This document shows, in pieces, positions 48,199-58,842 of a DNA stretch of 64,000 nucleotides. Each line of letters starts with the position of its first letter. Positions within the stretch are counted from its first letter, which is position 1. This DNA is from Acanthochlamys bracteata. Lineage: Eukaryota > Streptophyta > Magnoliopsida > Pandanales > Velloziaceae. The notes under the pieces were generated by a model, which saw only the letters and a program-made list of their open reading frames with translations, had not been told where the DNA came from and ran no database searches. Both the position numbers and the translations under genes were made by a program. Location of the stretch: contig CM034142.1 of the NCBI GenBank assembly GCA_019914995.1, positions 1,302,001 to 1,366,000 of the forward strand, written 5' to 3'.

Positions 48199-48990
48199 AC
48201 AAAGATAGACAAGCTGATCGATAAACCGTCTGTACCGAGTAGGATCTGTGGAGGCTCACCATCTGTAGGACGAAGTTTCACATGAAGCTCTAAAAGGGTA
48301 TCAACCGTCCGACTATCAGATAAATCTGCAGATTTAATAATGTTAGAAGTATATTTTTGTTGAGAAATAAGAACTCCTCTAGTACTTTGCGCAATCTCCA
48401 ATCTAAAAAAATAGCGTAGATATCCAAGGTCCTTCATCTGAAAATATTGATGTAGGTGCTTTTTCGTGGCTGCAATACCTGCAATGTCATCCCCTGTTAA
48501 AATCATATCATCTACATATAATAACAGAAGTATCCGCCCTTGCGGTGAAGACCGCACAAATAAAGAATGATCTTGAGAACTCTGCTGAAATCCTGCCTCT
48601 GTAATAGTTCGACGAAAACACTCAAACCAAGCTCTAGGAGTTTGTTTGAGTCCATAAATAGCACGACGAAGACGACATACATGACCCGAACGAGTAGAAA
48701 GACCTGCAGGTGGCTGCATATAAACAACCTCCGATAATGTACCATGAAGAAAAGCATTCTTCACATCCATCTGATAAAGATGCCACTGACGTACAGCAGC
48801 GACTGCTAATAGAGTGCGAACAGTAGTCATCTGTACAACAGGAGCAAATGTCTCATCATAATCAATACCATGCTCCTAAGTAAAGTCTCTAGCAACAACA
48901 CGAGCCTTATGCCTCTCAATGGAGCAATCAAATCGATATTTAACCTTAAAAACCCATTTGCAACTGATAGGCTGTACTCTCTCCGGTAAT
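48195..48990 (-). mobile_element. Copia part: reverse transcriptase region
   Basis: WHLYQMDVKNAFLHG, the YGLKQTPRAW segment and the LLLYVDDMILTG catalytic box are typical of the copia RVT_2 domain. Remnant. Confidence 0.87.
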
Positions 48991-48994
48991 GAAA

Positions 48995-50730
48995 TTACAT
49001 CCCAAGTACCTGTCTGCTGAAATGCACGAAACTCCTCTGCCATTGCCTCTCGCCACTCATGGTACTAAATTGCTTCTTGGTAAGAATTAGGTTCACGAGT
49101 AGTATGAATAGCAGTAAAAAATGAATGAAACTGTGGAGAGTAGGATGTAAGGTGGTAAAACCAAACCTATCAAGCGGGCCTGAACAATCTAGTGTAAAAC
49201 GAGTAGGAGGACGATGAGGACGTTGTGACTGACGAACAAGTGGTGATGGAGATGTAGATAAACTGGATATTAGTGAAACTGGAGAAGAATGGGGAGGATC
49301 CTCGTTAGCCAGCTTTTGTGTCATCGAAGAATGGACGGTATTAATAGAAGGAAGTAATGGAGTAGGATCTATAGACATGTGAGAAGAGTCAGATGAACTA
49401 GATGAAAGAGAATATGGTGGTGTTAGAAATTGAACATCAGGAAGTGAAGAAGAAAAATAAAGAGAGTCCTCAAAAAAAGTGACGTGACGAGAAATGCGAA
49501 GTCGGCGTGTTGTGGGATCATAACATCGATACCCCTTATGTTTCGAACTAATGCCAAGCAAGACACACTTGACTGATCGAGCAGTCAATTTTGTCCGCTC
49601 AGTCGGAGGAAGCAGAACAAAACAAGTGCACTAAAAAATACGGATCATACTATAGTCTGGAGGAGATAAAAATAAACTCTCATGAGCTGTCTTGTTAGAT
49701 AAAGAAGATGACGGGGTAATATTGATAAGATTAACAGAGGTAAGAATAGCTTCTGTCCAAAAGATTTGAGGAACTGAAGAGGAGAGCAAGAGAGAGCGAG
49801 CAGTTTCAAGAATATGACGATGCTTACGTTCCGCTACTCCGTTCTATTTAGGTGTATAAGAAAAAGATTGTTAAAAAAAGGTTACATGAGACTGTAAGAT
49901 GGATCTCATAGTAGAAGATGTATATTCACGAGCACCATCAGAACGAAAAATCTTAATTCGTATTAAACTGAGTCTGAACCATAGTGCTGAAAGTGTTATA
50001 TATATTAGAAACTTCAGAACAATGACGGATAAGATAAACCCAAATGTAACGAGTATAGTCATCAATAAAACTCACATAGTAAACAAAACTAGTCGTAGAT
50101 GGAATTGGAGCTGGTCCCCAAATATCAGAATGAACTAGATCAAAAGTATGAGAAGTTTTAAATAAACTTTGATGAAAAGATAAAGCTGAATGTTTTGCCA
50201 ACTTACAGTTAGTACATGAAGATAAAGGAGAAAAAGAAACTCGCCCAAGAGCTCCACTATCTATGAGACTCTTTAAATGAGATTTAGAAATATGACCTAA
50301 ACGTCTGTGCCACAAATCAGCATCAGACACAACAACAGCAGCACAACTAAGATTTGAAGTAGTCGAAAAAGAAAGATGGAGATACTCTAAGTGATACAGT
50401 CGCCCCTTTTTACGAGCACGATCAATCGTCTGGTCGGTACGAGGATCCTGCACAGAACATGTAAGGGAATCAAAGACAACAATAAGCCCGCTTTCACAAA
50501 GAGGACTGACTGAGATTAGGTGTAGGCTGAAATGAAGAACATGTAAAACAAAGGGTAGACTAAGAGAGTCAGAAATAACGGAGCTAGATTGAGTGATGGT
50601 TAGTTGAGAGCCATCAGCAGTATGTAAAGATGGAAAGTTTGGTGGTAAAGATGTCGTGTCAGATAACAATGATAGATCAGAAGTCATATGATGAGATGCA
50701 CCAGAATCTAAAATCCAAGAGGAAGACATA
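48995..50730 (-). mobile_element. Copia part: gag-pre-integrase and integrase region
   Basis: From 50730 downward: a WILDSGASHHM protease-like motif, DLWHRRLGHISK and CTNCKLAKH (gag-pre-integrase zinc finger), HSDIWGPAP and FIDDYTRYIWVYL (integrase core), then [18 protein letters not shown] (integrase C-terminal part). Remnant. Confidence 0.85.
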
Positions 50731-50797
50731 CCAGGAGCGGCGGAAGAAGCAAAAGCAGATGAACCAGAAAAAATGGATTGTCGCTGAAGATGAAGTT

Positions 50798-51800
50798 CTA
50801 TCTGAGCAAGACGATGGTGAATATCCGTTGAGTCATTGGTGATAGACTGAGAGATAGGAACAGCATCAACAACATTCGCCTGTGCAACTGGAGGGCGAGT
50901 AGTGAAAGAATCTTTCGCCTTCTTCCGCTCCCAATACTGAGTAAGTAAATGTGGGTGAAGCTGAAAACAACCATCAACAGTATAATCCGATTTCTTGCAA
51001 TGAGTATAGAATTATTGTTGACGAGAATGGGAAGAATTCCTGCGAGAATGAGCATCAGTGTCTCCCGAAGTGGAAGGTGAAGTGCGTGAAGATGCAGCAA
51101 ATATTGTAGCTGAACCAGAAGTCAAGGTAGGTACCATCATCGAAAGAGACCGTAAGCGAGTCTCCTCGGCAATGAGCTCAGAAATGGCAGCATCTAGACT
51201 GGTGTTATTTTGTATGATACGACCACTCATTGCTTGAAATTCTGGACGCAAAGTTATAAGAAACTGATAAAGTTGACGTCGTTCACGATAGATACGACGT
51301 TCATAGCAGGCACAGCCATGACCTTCAAGCTTCAAGAGCTCGCGCCAGTAACCTCGCATCAATATAGCGAACTCCTGAATAGTGCGATCACCCTGTCTGG
51401 CGGCCCAAGCTTCGGTGAGAATTTGATACTCTCTAGCACCACTTGATTGAACAAACTGAGTAGTCAAAGTCTCCCATAATAATGCAGCAGTCGGGATGTC
51501 TTCAAGATGTGGTCGAAGAGATCGATCAATAGATGCAATGATAAATGTAAGAATTTGTTCATCATGATCATTCCAAATGTCCTGTGCAATACGAATGTTA
51601 TTCTTTACGTTAATAGAAGCATCATCTGGTGGTGAGAGAGGACGCTGAATAGAGCCATCAAGATGACCAAGAAGATGACGTCCACGAAGAATAGTTCTAA
51701 TTGAAGCAGCCTATTGCGCCCAATCATCAGCAGTATTCAATGAAAAGTCAGTGGATATCGGTAGAAAGTCCCGAAAAAGTTCAGACGAATGTATCATCAA
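50798..51800 (-). mobile_element. Copia part: gag-like region
   Basis: Lies between the leader and the protease motif, with the UBN2/retrotran-gag type pattern (YQILTEAWAARQGDRTIQEF, RRQLYQFLITLRPEFQ) and a Ser/Arg-rich end. Remnant. Confidence 0.7.
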
Positions 51801-52135
51801 AATAGTTTTTTTTTGTTTTTGAAACGGGCCGGGCCTATAGTTGCGGGCCGGGCCGACAGTTAGGGTTGGGCTAGCCCGAATGGTTCGGGTCGGCTGGCCG
51901 CGGTAATGCAGGAGAGGAAAATTACAGCGGCGGTGCAGGAGAGGAAAACAATGGCAAATCCAACGGCGCGCTAGGGTTTTTTTTTTTGTGCTTGATTGAT
52001 TGCTGGTAAAGAGGGAAAAAAAATTTATGTGTAGAAAAAAATTTTGATGAAATTGATGAAGATAAAAATTGAAAAGAAAAAAATCAATTATGTGTAGAAA
52101 AAAAAATTTTCAAAAATCAATTTGGCTCGATATTA

Positions 52136-52268
52136 TAAAACAATTGATGAAGAAATGATAATAAAATTGAGTATAATGAATAATCATCATTAAAATTTAT
52201 ACGTATGGATATTTATAAAGTACATATAATAGTTTATCTTACATGTAGTCCGATAATACAGTCCAATA
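52136..52268 (-). repeat. 5' LTR of the copia element
   Basis: About 133 bp; most differences from the partner LTR are C/T or G/A changes, as expected from methylated-cytosine decay. Confidence 0.85.
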
Positions 52269-52273
52269 ATGTG
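52269..52273. repeat. 5-bp target site duplication of the copia element
   Basis: ATGTG, copy of 47421-47425. Confidence 0.7.
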
Positions 52274-52914
52274 ATAAATATTAAACTGCTCACATTTTGA
52301 ACAAAAAATTTAACAACTTATATGATATGTCAAACTTATGACTTCATTCAATATACCATAAAATTTTTTAAAGCAATTCCAGATATCCCATAATTACATC
52401 AATTTGGCACTTTCGTTTGGAACAGTTATTGTACGTACAGTACTGACATCTGTAAATTTTAATATCGACGTTTAGAATTAATTGAGCGCTGTGTAAGAGC
52501 AATACTGAGTCTACGCATTAGGCAATTTTTGTTCCTCCATTAGTATAGAAAATGTTAACTTTGTTGAAGGACCTAAGAAAATATTAAGAAGAAGAAAAGA
52601 TCAAGCATTTCGTGAGTCATGGTTACCGATAAAGTGCTAAATCAGTAACGTTTGGGATCCTTTTTTATTTTTATAATAATAGACTTACTAAAAAATAAAT
52701 TATTATAAATAATTATGTTAAAAGTAAATTTAATTTTAATATTTATTTATAGTTAAAAGTAATTTTTATATTGTTTTAGAAGAAGTTAAAATTTTTTTAG
52801 TAAAAATCTAAGGTGAAAATAGTACGCCCTTAATAAATAAAAATAATGGTATTGAATGACATGGAATAAATATGACAGCCTCGAGTGTATCCAATTTGAT
52901 GTACTGGATCTTTT

Positions 52915-53125
52915 TGAAAGTGCTTAGAAAATAAAATTTTTTTAAAATAAAAAATATTAAAATTTTTTTTAAAATGAGTCTTATTTTTTGACTTAAAAAA
53001 AAATTAAAATAAGCAATAATAAAAATTTTTATAACATTATTTTTTTATATTTTTAAATTTATTTGTAATATTATAAAAATTTATCAAATTATAAAATTCA
53101 AAATTGAAATGAAATGTTATTAAAC
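52915..53125 (+). repeat. AT-rich Tourist-like MITE, family 1
   Basis: Starts TTTTTGAAAGTGCTTAGAAAATAAAATTTTT, has AAAATGAGTCTTATTTTTTGAC and ends near TTATTAAACGCAACGCC. Confidence 0.5.
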
Positions 53126-54084
53126 GCAACGCCAAAGTCTTCCAATGATCATACTCAAATATTGAGATTTTGCAATGATAATGTGAATACATACGTGTAT
53201 GACACTTATAACGCAAAGTTTTGAATACATTCCGCTAGGTATTTATAATCAGTAATTAGCTTCATGGTCGTTGAGTGCAGGTAGAGGTTTTACTAACTAT
53301 GCCTAAAGTCGTCGTAATTGCCTTTAATATCTGCTAACTATTGTCCTTGTTACTATTGACCATTCTTTGATTTTTTCAGAAGAAAAGAGGCATAACAATT
53401 TTTGTAACTGGAATGCAGACCGGAAGATGCAAGGTATGGGATTTTTCGTGAACCATGATAGGTTCAGATAGTTCAGATCTGTCTTGCATGAATCTAAAGA
53501 TACAATGCATAAAAGTGGTGCGCGATTCTAGTAAAATATTTTACTAGAAAGGGTGCAGCAAAATTAAGATGGTTTAGAATAGTAATAGAATGTTTAGAAA
53601 AATTAGATATTTTTTGAATTCGGTATATAATCGAACGTAAATAATATAAAAAAAAATTTGTGTAGCCAATCTCTTTCAAATGGGACAAAAATTTAGTTTG
53701 TTATTGTTGTTGTTCTTATAGATTATGTTTTCTCTAATTAATTATGCGCACTTTTCACATTCTAATTTTGATCTCATGCTGATTTCAGATTCTTTGAAAA
53801 AAAGGGACTTGGAAGCTAGAAGTCTGCAACCAAGTGCAAAGGTCATGCTTCTTGCCAAGTTAAAGAGACAAGAAAATCTGAACTGAACAATATGAAAAGT
53901 GAAATTGAAAGGATATAACGTCAATAGCAGAGTGAACCTTTTTTACTTTAAAAAATAAAATGAATTGTATAAAATAATTACAATGTATAATTTTTAAATA
54001 AAAAATAAACTTGTTTGCTAAAATGATTTTTTTAATTCTATTTTTTCATAAAATGGAGTTGGAACAACTTTAATGCAATTTTTT

Positions 54085-54235
54085 TAGACGCGTTTGACTA
54101 TACTTTTTTAGAAAATATTTTTTTAATTTTATATTTTTTAATAAATTTTATAATATTTATAAGATTTATTAAAAAAATAAAAAATTATAATATATATTTT
54201 GTGAAAAATATATTTTTCATATGCATTTTCGGACG
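54085..54235 (-). repeat. AT-rich Tourist-like MITE, family 1, shortened
   Basis: GACGCGTTTGACTATAC at the left and CATTTTCGGACGCCCTC at the right give clear inverted CGTTTG/GACGC-type ends around a shortened AT-rich core. Confidence 0.45.
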
Positions 54236-54328
54236 CCCTCTGAATATTGGCAGTGGTCTTTCTCTTCCTCTTGATTTTGATGTCGAGACATCAAATATAA
54301 CGTGGTAATGGGAGGAAAGATAGGTGGC

Positions 54329-54678
54329 TAGGCTGGATGATTGGGCGGCCCGTTTAACAGTACCGGCCCAAATGAAAAGCTTTAGGCTCGGCCAAGCCCA
54401 TAAGTGTGGGTTTTTAATTTTGGCAAATAATTAATTAAGAAAAGAATTATTTAAACAATTTTGCAAGAGCGAAATTGTTACTTATACAGAATAAATAAAT
54501 AAATAATATTTAAAATTTGAAAATAAAAAGAATAGCCAACTATCTTACTGTTGCTCGGGCCAAAAATAAAAACCCATCCCAGCCAGCCAATGGGGCTTTT
54601 TCTGTTCATGAGCCGGTTTGAGCTAAATAAATAGCCCGTAGACTGGCCCATTTTGTGCGGCCCAAATCTTTACCACTA
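54329..54678. mobile_element. hAT-like non-autonomous element with GGCCC-rich ends
   Basis: Left TAGGCTGGATGATTGGGCGGCC and inverted right TAGTGGTAAAGATTTGGGCC ends, several GGCCCA words in both outer parts, AT-rich middle. No clear 8-bp duplication. Confidence 0.4.
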
Positions 54679-55187
54679 TTACCTGGCATGTATACTAAGC
54701 ACATATTTCTTTTGTTTGTAAAGTGAAGTTTAAGATATGAGTTTTAAAAATGAGTTATTTATAAAGTGATTAGTGAAAATAAATCTAATTTTTGTGTTTG
54801 ATTTTGAAAATAAAATTTTTTGTTTCAAAAATGATTGTTGAAAGTGAAATTTTAAAATGTGATTAAATTTTGTTTTTACTTTTTATTAAAAATAAGTTTA
54901 AAATAGAGTGTTTAGGGAAAAACTTAGTTTAAAATATAGATAAATATGACCTTAGTTAAGTCTCCTATCAGAATTAGAAGTTTCTATCATAACAATAGTA
55001 ATCGAAACTGTTTCGTCTCAGATTGTGAGATACTTTTTGTTATCATGCTTCAGTCAAGGAAATTTGATCAAATGGATTGAAAATGATATTTCCAGCATTT
55101 AGTTTTAGTTGTTAGCTGCTTAGTTATTATCAGAGGCGACGTTTGCGGTTACAATGGCGTACAAGGATTGACATAGCTAAGGAGGCA

Positions 55188-55395
55188 TTTGGAAATATTT
55201 TCAAAATAAATTTTTTTTAAATAAAAAATATTTTTAATATATTTAAAAAATAAGTTATATTTTTAATATATTTAAAAAATAATAAAAATAAGTATAAAAT
55301 TTTTAAATAAATTTTATAAAATATTATAAAATTTTTTATTAAAAATAATGAAATAAAATGGAGTAGTTGGAATAGAGTGAAACGCACTCTCAAAC
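55188..55395 (+). repeat. AT-rich Tourist-like MITE, family 1
   Basis: TAAGGAGGCATTTGG at the left and GAAACGCACTCTCA at the right, with AATAATAAAAATAAGTATAAAA inside. The duplicated block TTTTTAATATATTTAAAAAATAA occurs twice in it. Confidence 0.5.
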
Positions 55396-56156
55396 TTTAA
55401 GCAAGAAGTTCGGCAAAAGTTGGATAAAATTCATTACATAGTTCTTAAGTTTCAAGAATGAATCCAGAATTTACTACATAATATAACCTCTAAAGCAGTA
55501 CGATAATGTAATCTTGCATAAAGGGAAGAGTAGATTGTTATCTCTATAAATTAGAAGATTTATAGTAAAAAACGTTAGTCAAAGGCGGTCATACAATTGG
55601 CTATAACATGCATATCATTGTGTTATATGGAAAACCTAGCTCTACTAGTAGGGATTTATATAGTAACGTTAACTTAAAAAGCTTTCATTACTTTTAACCA
55701 ATCTCTAGATTTTTATTCACTTTCCACTTTGTTAACCGAGGCATATCAATGACAGTAGAGGAGAAATATTGGAGAGCGAGGAGCTTGGTGTCTCAATCTT
55801 AGAGGATTTGCATCAACAACGCCACTGCTCATAGAAAGTTATGGACGCAATTTCTCAGTTTCTCTCTATTATCACTTGTATAAAGTTTTCTGGTTTTCCC
55901 AACTTGCCAAAAAGTAGATGCGTAACATAAATCAACTGGAAGTTGTCAATTATAGTTTGAATAGTTGTATGAGTTCACCAGGAACTCACTTTTTTTTAAC
56001 CAAAAATTCACGTTTACGTTCACCTTTAAATATAATCAAATATAAAAATTTATTTTCAAATACAATCAAATACAAAAAATTTAACTCAACTCTCAAATTT
56101 ACTTCTCAAAAGAACTCACATTTAATAAACTTATTTTACTGCAACCAAACTTAAGC

Positions 56157-56386
56157 CGTGTTTCATTACACCAAAAATTTTATTTTTTCAAATTTCACTT
56201 TTAATATATAATAAACAAAAATTTTAAATAAAATTTTTATGAACAACTTCTTTAAAATTTAATTTTAAACTTACTATTAATACAAAATTAATATAAAAAA
56301 TTTCTTTTTTATAAAGTATTTTTAATTTAATTTTTAAAATTTAATTTTTAAAATCAAGTTTATCAAGATAAACGCGCCCTTAGCTA
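56157..56386 (+). repeat. AT-rich MITE, family 2
   Basis: Starts CCGTGTTTCATTACACC and ends CAAGATAAACGCGCCC, a short inverted end pair; the core has the same order of blocks as 29271. Confidence 0.5.
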
Positions 56387-56517
56387 CTATAAGCTTGCAG
56401 AATTGCAAAGCACCAATAGTTGCGATTGATAGGCAACTTCTCTTCCAAAGTGGAGGTTGTAGGAGTTGCCCAATGTTGTCATGCCACTATGTTGACCCTA
56501 TGTGCTAGCCTATTATA

Positions 56518-58513
56518 CACTACTATAAATTAAATTTTTACCGACTAAAAATTGCCGACTAAAATATTTCAGTCACAAATTTCAGCGTTTACTGACTAAA
56601 AAACAAAGCAGTCGAAAATGATATTGAGAATACCGACTAATACATAAAAATAGTCAAAATATTTGACAAATTATCGACTAGCGAAACTCTGTAATTTATG
56701 AAATTTACCGACTAAATTTATTTTTTAGTCAAAAATTTTTTCAGACTGGTTTCATTGTGTTGGTAAACTTTTTTGAGAAAATACCGACTGCCTATTAACT
56801 AGTCGGTAAATTCGTATAGCTTGCCGACAGAGTGATTTGTAGTTGGATTTTCGTTAAGTTACCGACTGTGTTGATTATCAGTCGGTAAACGGTAATAATA
56901 TCAACGCCAGCCTCACCCGTACCGGCCATTTCATTTCGGCCCCTATTTAGGTTTTTACGGCCAGCAGTGATCTTTTCTTTGTCTCCGACATCGACGGTGA
57001 TCTTGTTCTCTCCTTCGCCTTCGATAGTGACGGCGATCATCTCTCTTCTTCATCTTCGACATCGACTACGATCACGTTCTCTTTTTCGCTCCGACACCGA
57101 TCTCAATCTCTTCGTCCGGTGTTCATCCACAAATCGTCTTTCTTCTTCCTTGCGATTTGTCGACACCAACATCTTCAAACAGACAGGTTTGTTTATAGAT
57201 TTGTGCTTCTTTTATTATTTTAGTGTTTATTGAGTTTGTTTGTAACATGATGGCAATGGTGTTTGAGAGACAGATTCATACCGCGCCCTGGTACTAGCGC
57301 ACACTATTTCTCTCCTCTCATTCCTCATCAATTTGTTGTTTGGTTTGGTTTTGTTTTGTAAACAATTTATGAGCACCGCGAATGGGAGAAGTAATGAAAT
57401 TTTGAACTTTTATCAAACTATGGAATTTGATTTTTGGCTTCTCAGATGCTACTTCGATCATTTGAATTTGAGTGGAATTCAAAAAAAAAAAAATTGGCAT
57501 TTTGGATCTGCAGATGAGGTTAGAAGGTTTGATAGCTTGCTTGTATTTTTCTGGATTCTCTGTTGGGATGGGTGCATGCTTGATGTAGAGTACTTAATTC
57601 ATTGAAAGTTTATGCTTAAGGTATCATCTGACTTATTAGCATTATTTTCAAGTTATGATCTACTTATTACATTTTAGCAGCCAACAAAGTGTGAGTATTT
57701 TTAATATTTAGATCATATCTGCAGCTGCTAATGTGGTGACTTCAAACTCCTTTTTTCTATCTTTTTTCTTCACAGATACTCAAATAGGAAATCAGAAGTA
57801 ACAAATTCACAAGCTCTACTTGATTCAGATACATCTATTTCTGAGGTACTACTATTTAGATAGTTCTTTGCTCAAATCTGAAATTCAGAAGAAAATTTTA
57901 ACTTCTTTTGATTTGTGGATTTTCAGGAAGAAAAAAATAGATTGTAAAAGGCAATCATAGAGTACTGGTTTGCCTATGCTGATGTATAGTCCTGTGGTGT
58001 AACATTATATGTAATATGGTTGGTGTATATCCATTTTAAGCCTTTAAATGATCTTTTGTTTGTATCTAAGAATGATTCTAGTATCCAACAAAATAACTGA
58101 TTTTTTATTGGAATTGAAGAATTTTGATGAATATTGTGATGGTTGTTGTGTATATATTGAAAGATATATATTGAATGATAATTCATATCATGAATGGAAT
58201 AATTAATATTAGAAAATTAATAAAAGACAGTAAGAACAGTGAGGTATATATATGCTTACCGACTGATTTATTAGTCGGTAATTACTGATTGATAGAAATC
58301 AGTCGGTAATTACCGATTAACTTATTTTAGTCGGTAAAAATACTGTTTATTATTGACTGAATATTTTAATTAGTTGGTAATTGCTTTACCGATCGGTGTT
58401 TGCCGACGAAATACTGACTACTATTATTTTGGTCGGTAATTTATTTTGCCGACTAATTTTTTATTTTTACCGACTTCTTTACTCAGTCGGTAAAGACTTT
58501 GTTTCTACTAGTG
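56518..58513. mobile_element. CACTA (EnSpm-type) non-autonomous transposon, about 2.0 kb
   Basis: The left end CACTACTATAAATT...TTTACCGACT and the inverted right end CACTAGTAGAAAC...TTTACCGACT agree. Both subterminal zones (56535-56900 and 58250-58500) are arrays of TTACCGACT / AGTCGGTAA in both orientations, the transposase-binding layout of CACTA elements. The flanks share only TA, not a full 3-bp duplication. The inside has no transposase; a GC-richer, TCGACATCGACGGTGATC-like repetitive stretch at 56910-57180 and mixed DNA to 58200 may be captured host sequence. Confidence 0.72.
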
Positions 58514-58842
58514 TAGGAGTTCAGATGACACTAGCATATAATATCGCATCGTTTATTTGCTGAAATCCCGTAAAATGCTATCTTTTTCTTTCTCAAAGGT
58601 ATCAAGTTACGTCGACGCATTCAAATGCCACACTTGTTTTACAGATCTTCTATATTAACAATTATCCATTATTTGGCGTTGCAGTTGCATTGAGTGGATG
58701 ACAACATTGGCAATGAGTGATGAGTAGCAGCAAATCAGTCATTAGCTCCGTTACTTCAGAACTTGAAATATTTAGAACTGCAAAGTTTGACATAACTATA
58801 CGTATGGAACTGTTGTCATACTTTGAAGAATTTTTTTTAATT
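58514..58842. other. 3' flank of the purine permease gene
   Basis: Presumed 3' UTR of the permease on the minus strand plus spacer; no further gene seen. Confidence 0.4.

Larger units (their letters stand above)
47426..52268 (-). mobile_element. Ty1/copia LTR retrotransposon fossil, 4.8 kb
   Basis: Complete outline: target duplication, two about 134-bp LTRs, gag-like region, gag-pre-integrase/integrase, reverse transcriptase and RNase H, in the order that defines Ty1/copia (integrase before reverse transcriptase), all on the minus strand. A polypurine tract (TTGAGGGGAG on the minus strand) precedes the 3' LTR. An initiator-Met-tRNA-like primer site (ATCGAGCCA) follows the 5' LTR. The LTRs differ at about 16 of 134 positions by eye, so the insertion is old, probably several million years at common plant rates. 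The coding part is broken, with several breaks. The untranslated leader is unusually rich in GGGCCGGGCC. Confidence 0.93.
52274..54328. other. Gene-free stretch
   Basis: AT-rich with MITE-like blocks at 52655-52835 (family 2-like), 52915-53125 and 54085-54235 (family 1). A few more balanced patches (53380-53480, 53740-53930) have no recognisable coding content. Confidence 0.4.
54679..56517. other. Gene-free stretch
   Basis: AT-rich with MITE copies at 55188-55395 (family 1) and 56157-56386 (family 2) and a family 2-like segment at 54715-54950. No gene seen. Confidence 0.4.

Noticed and set aside
56967-57233. 88-codon plus-strand frame inside the CACTA element
   Set aside because: Composed of a GAC/ATC-type simple repeat; no recognisable domain or splice support.
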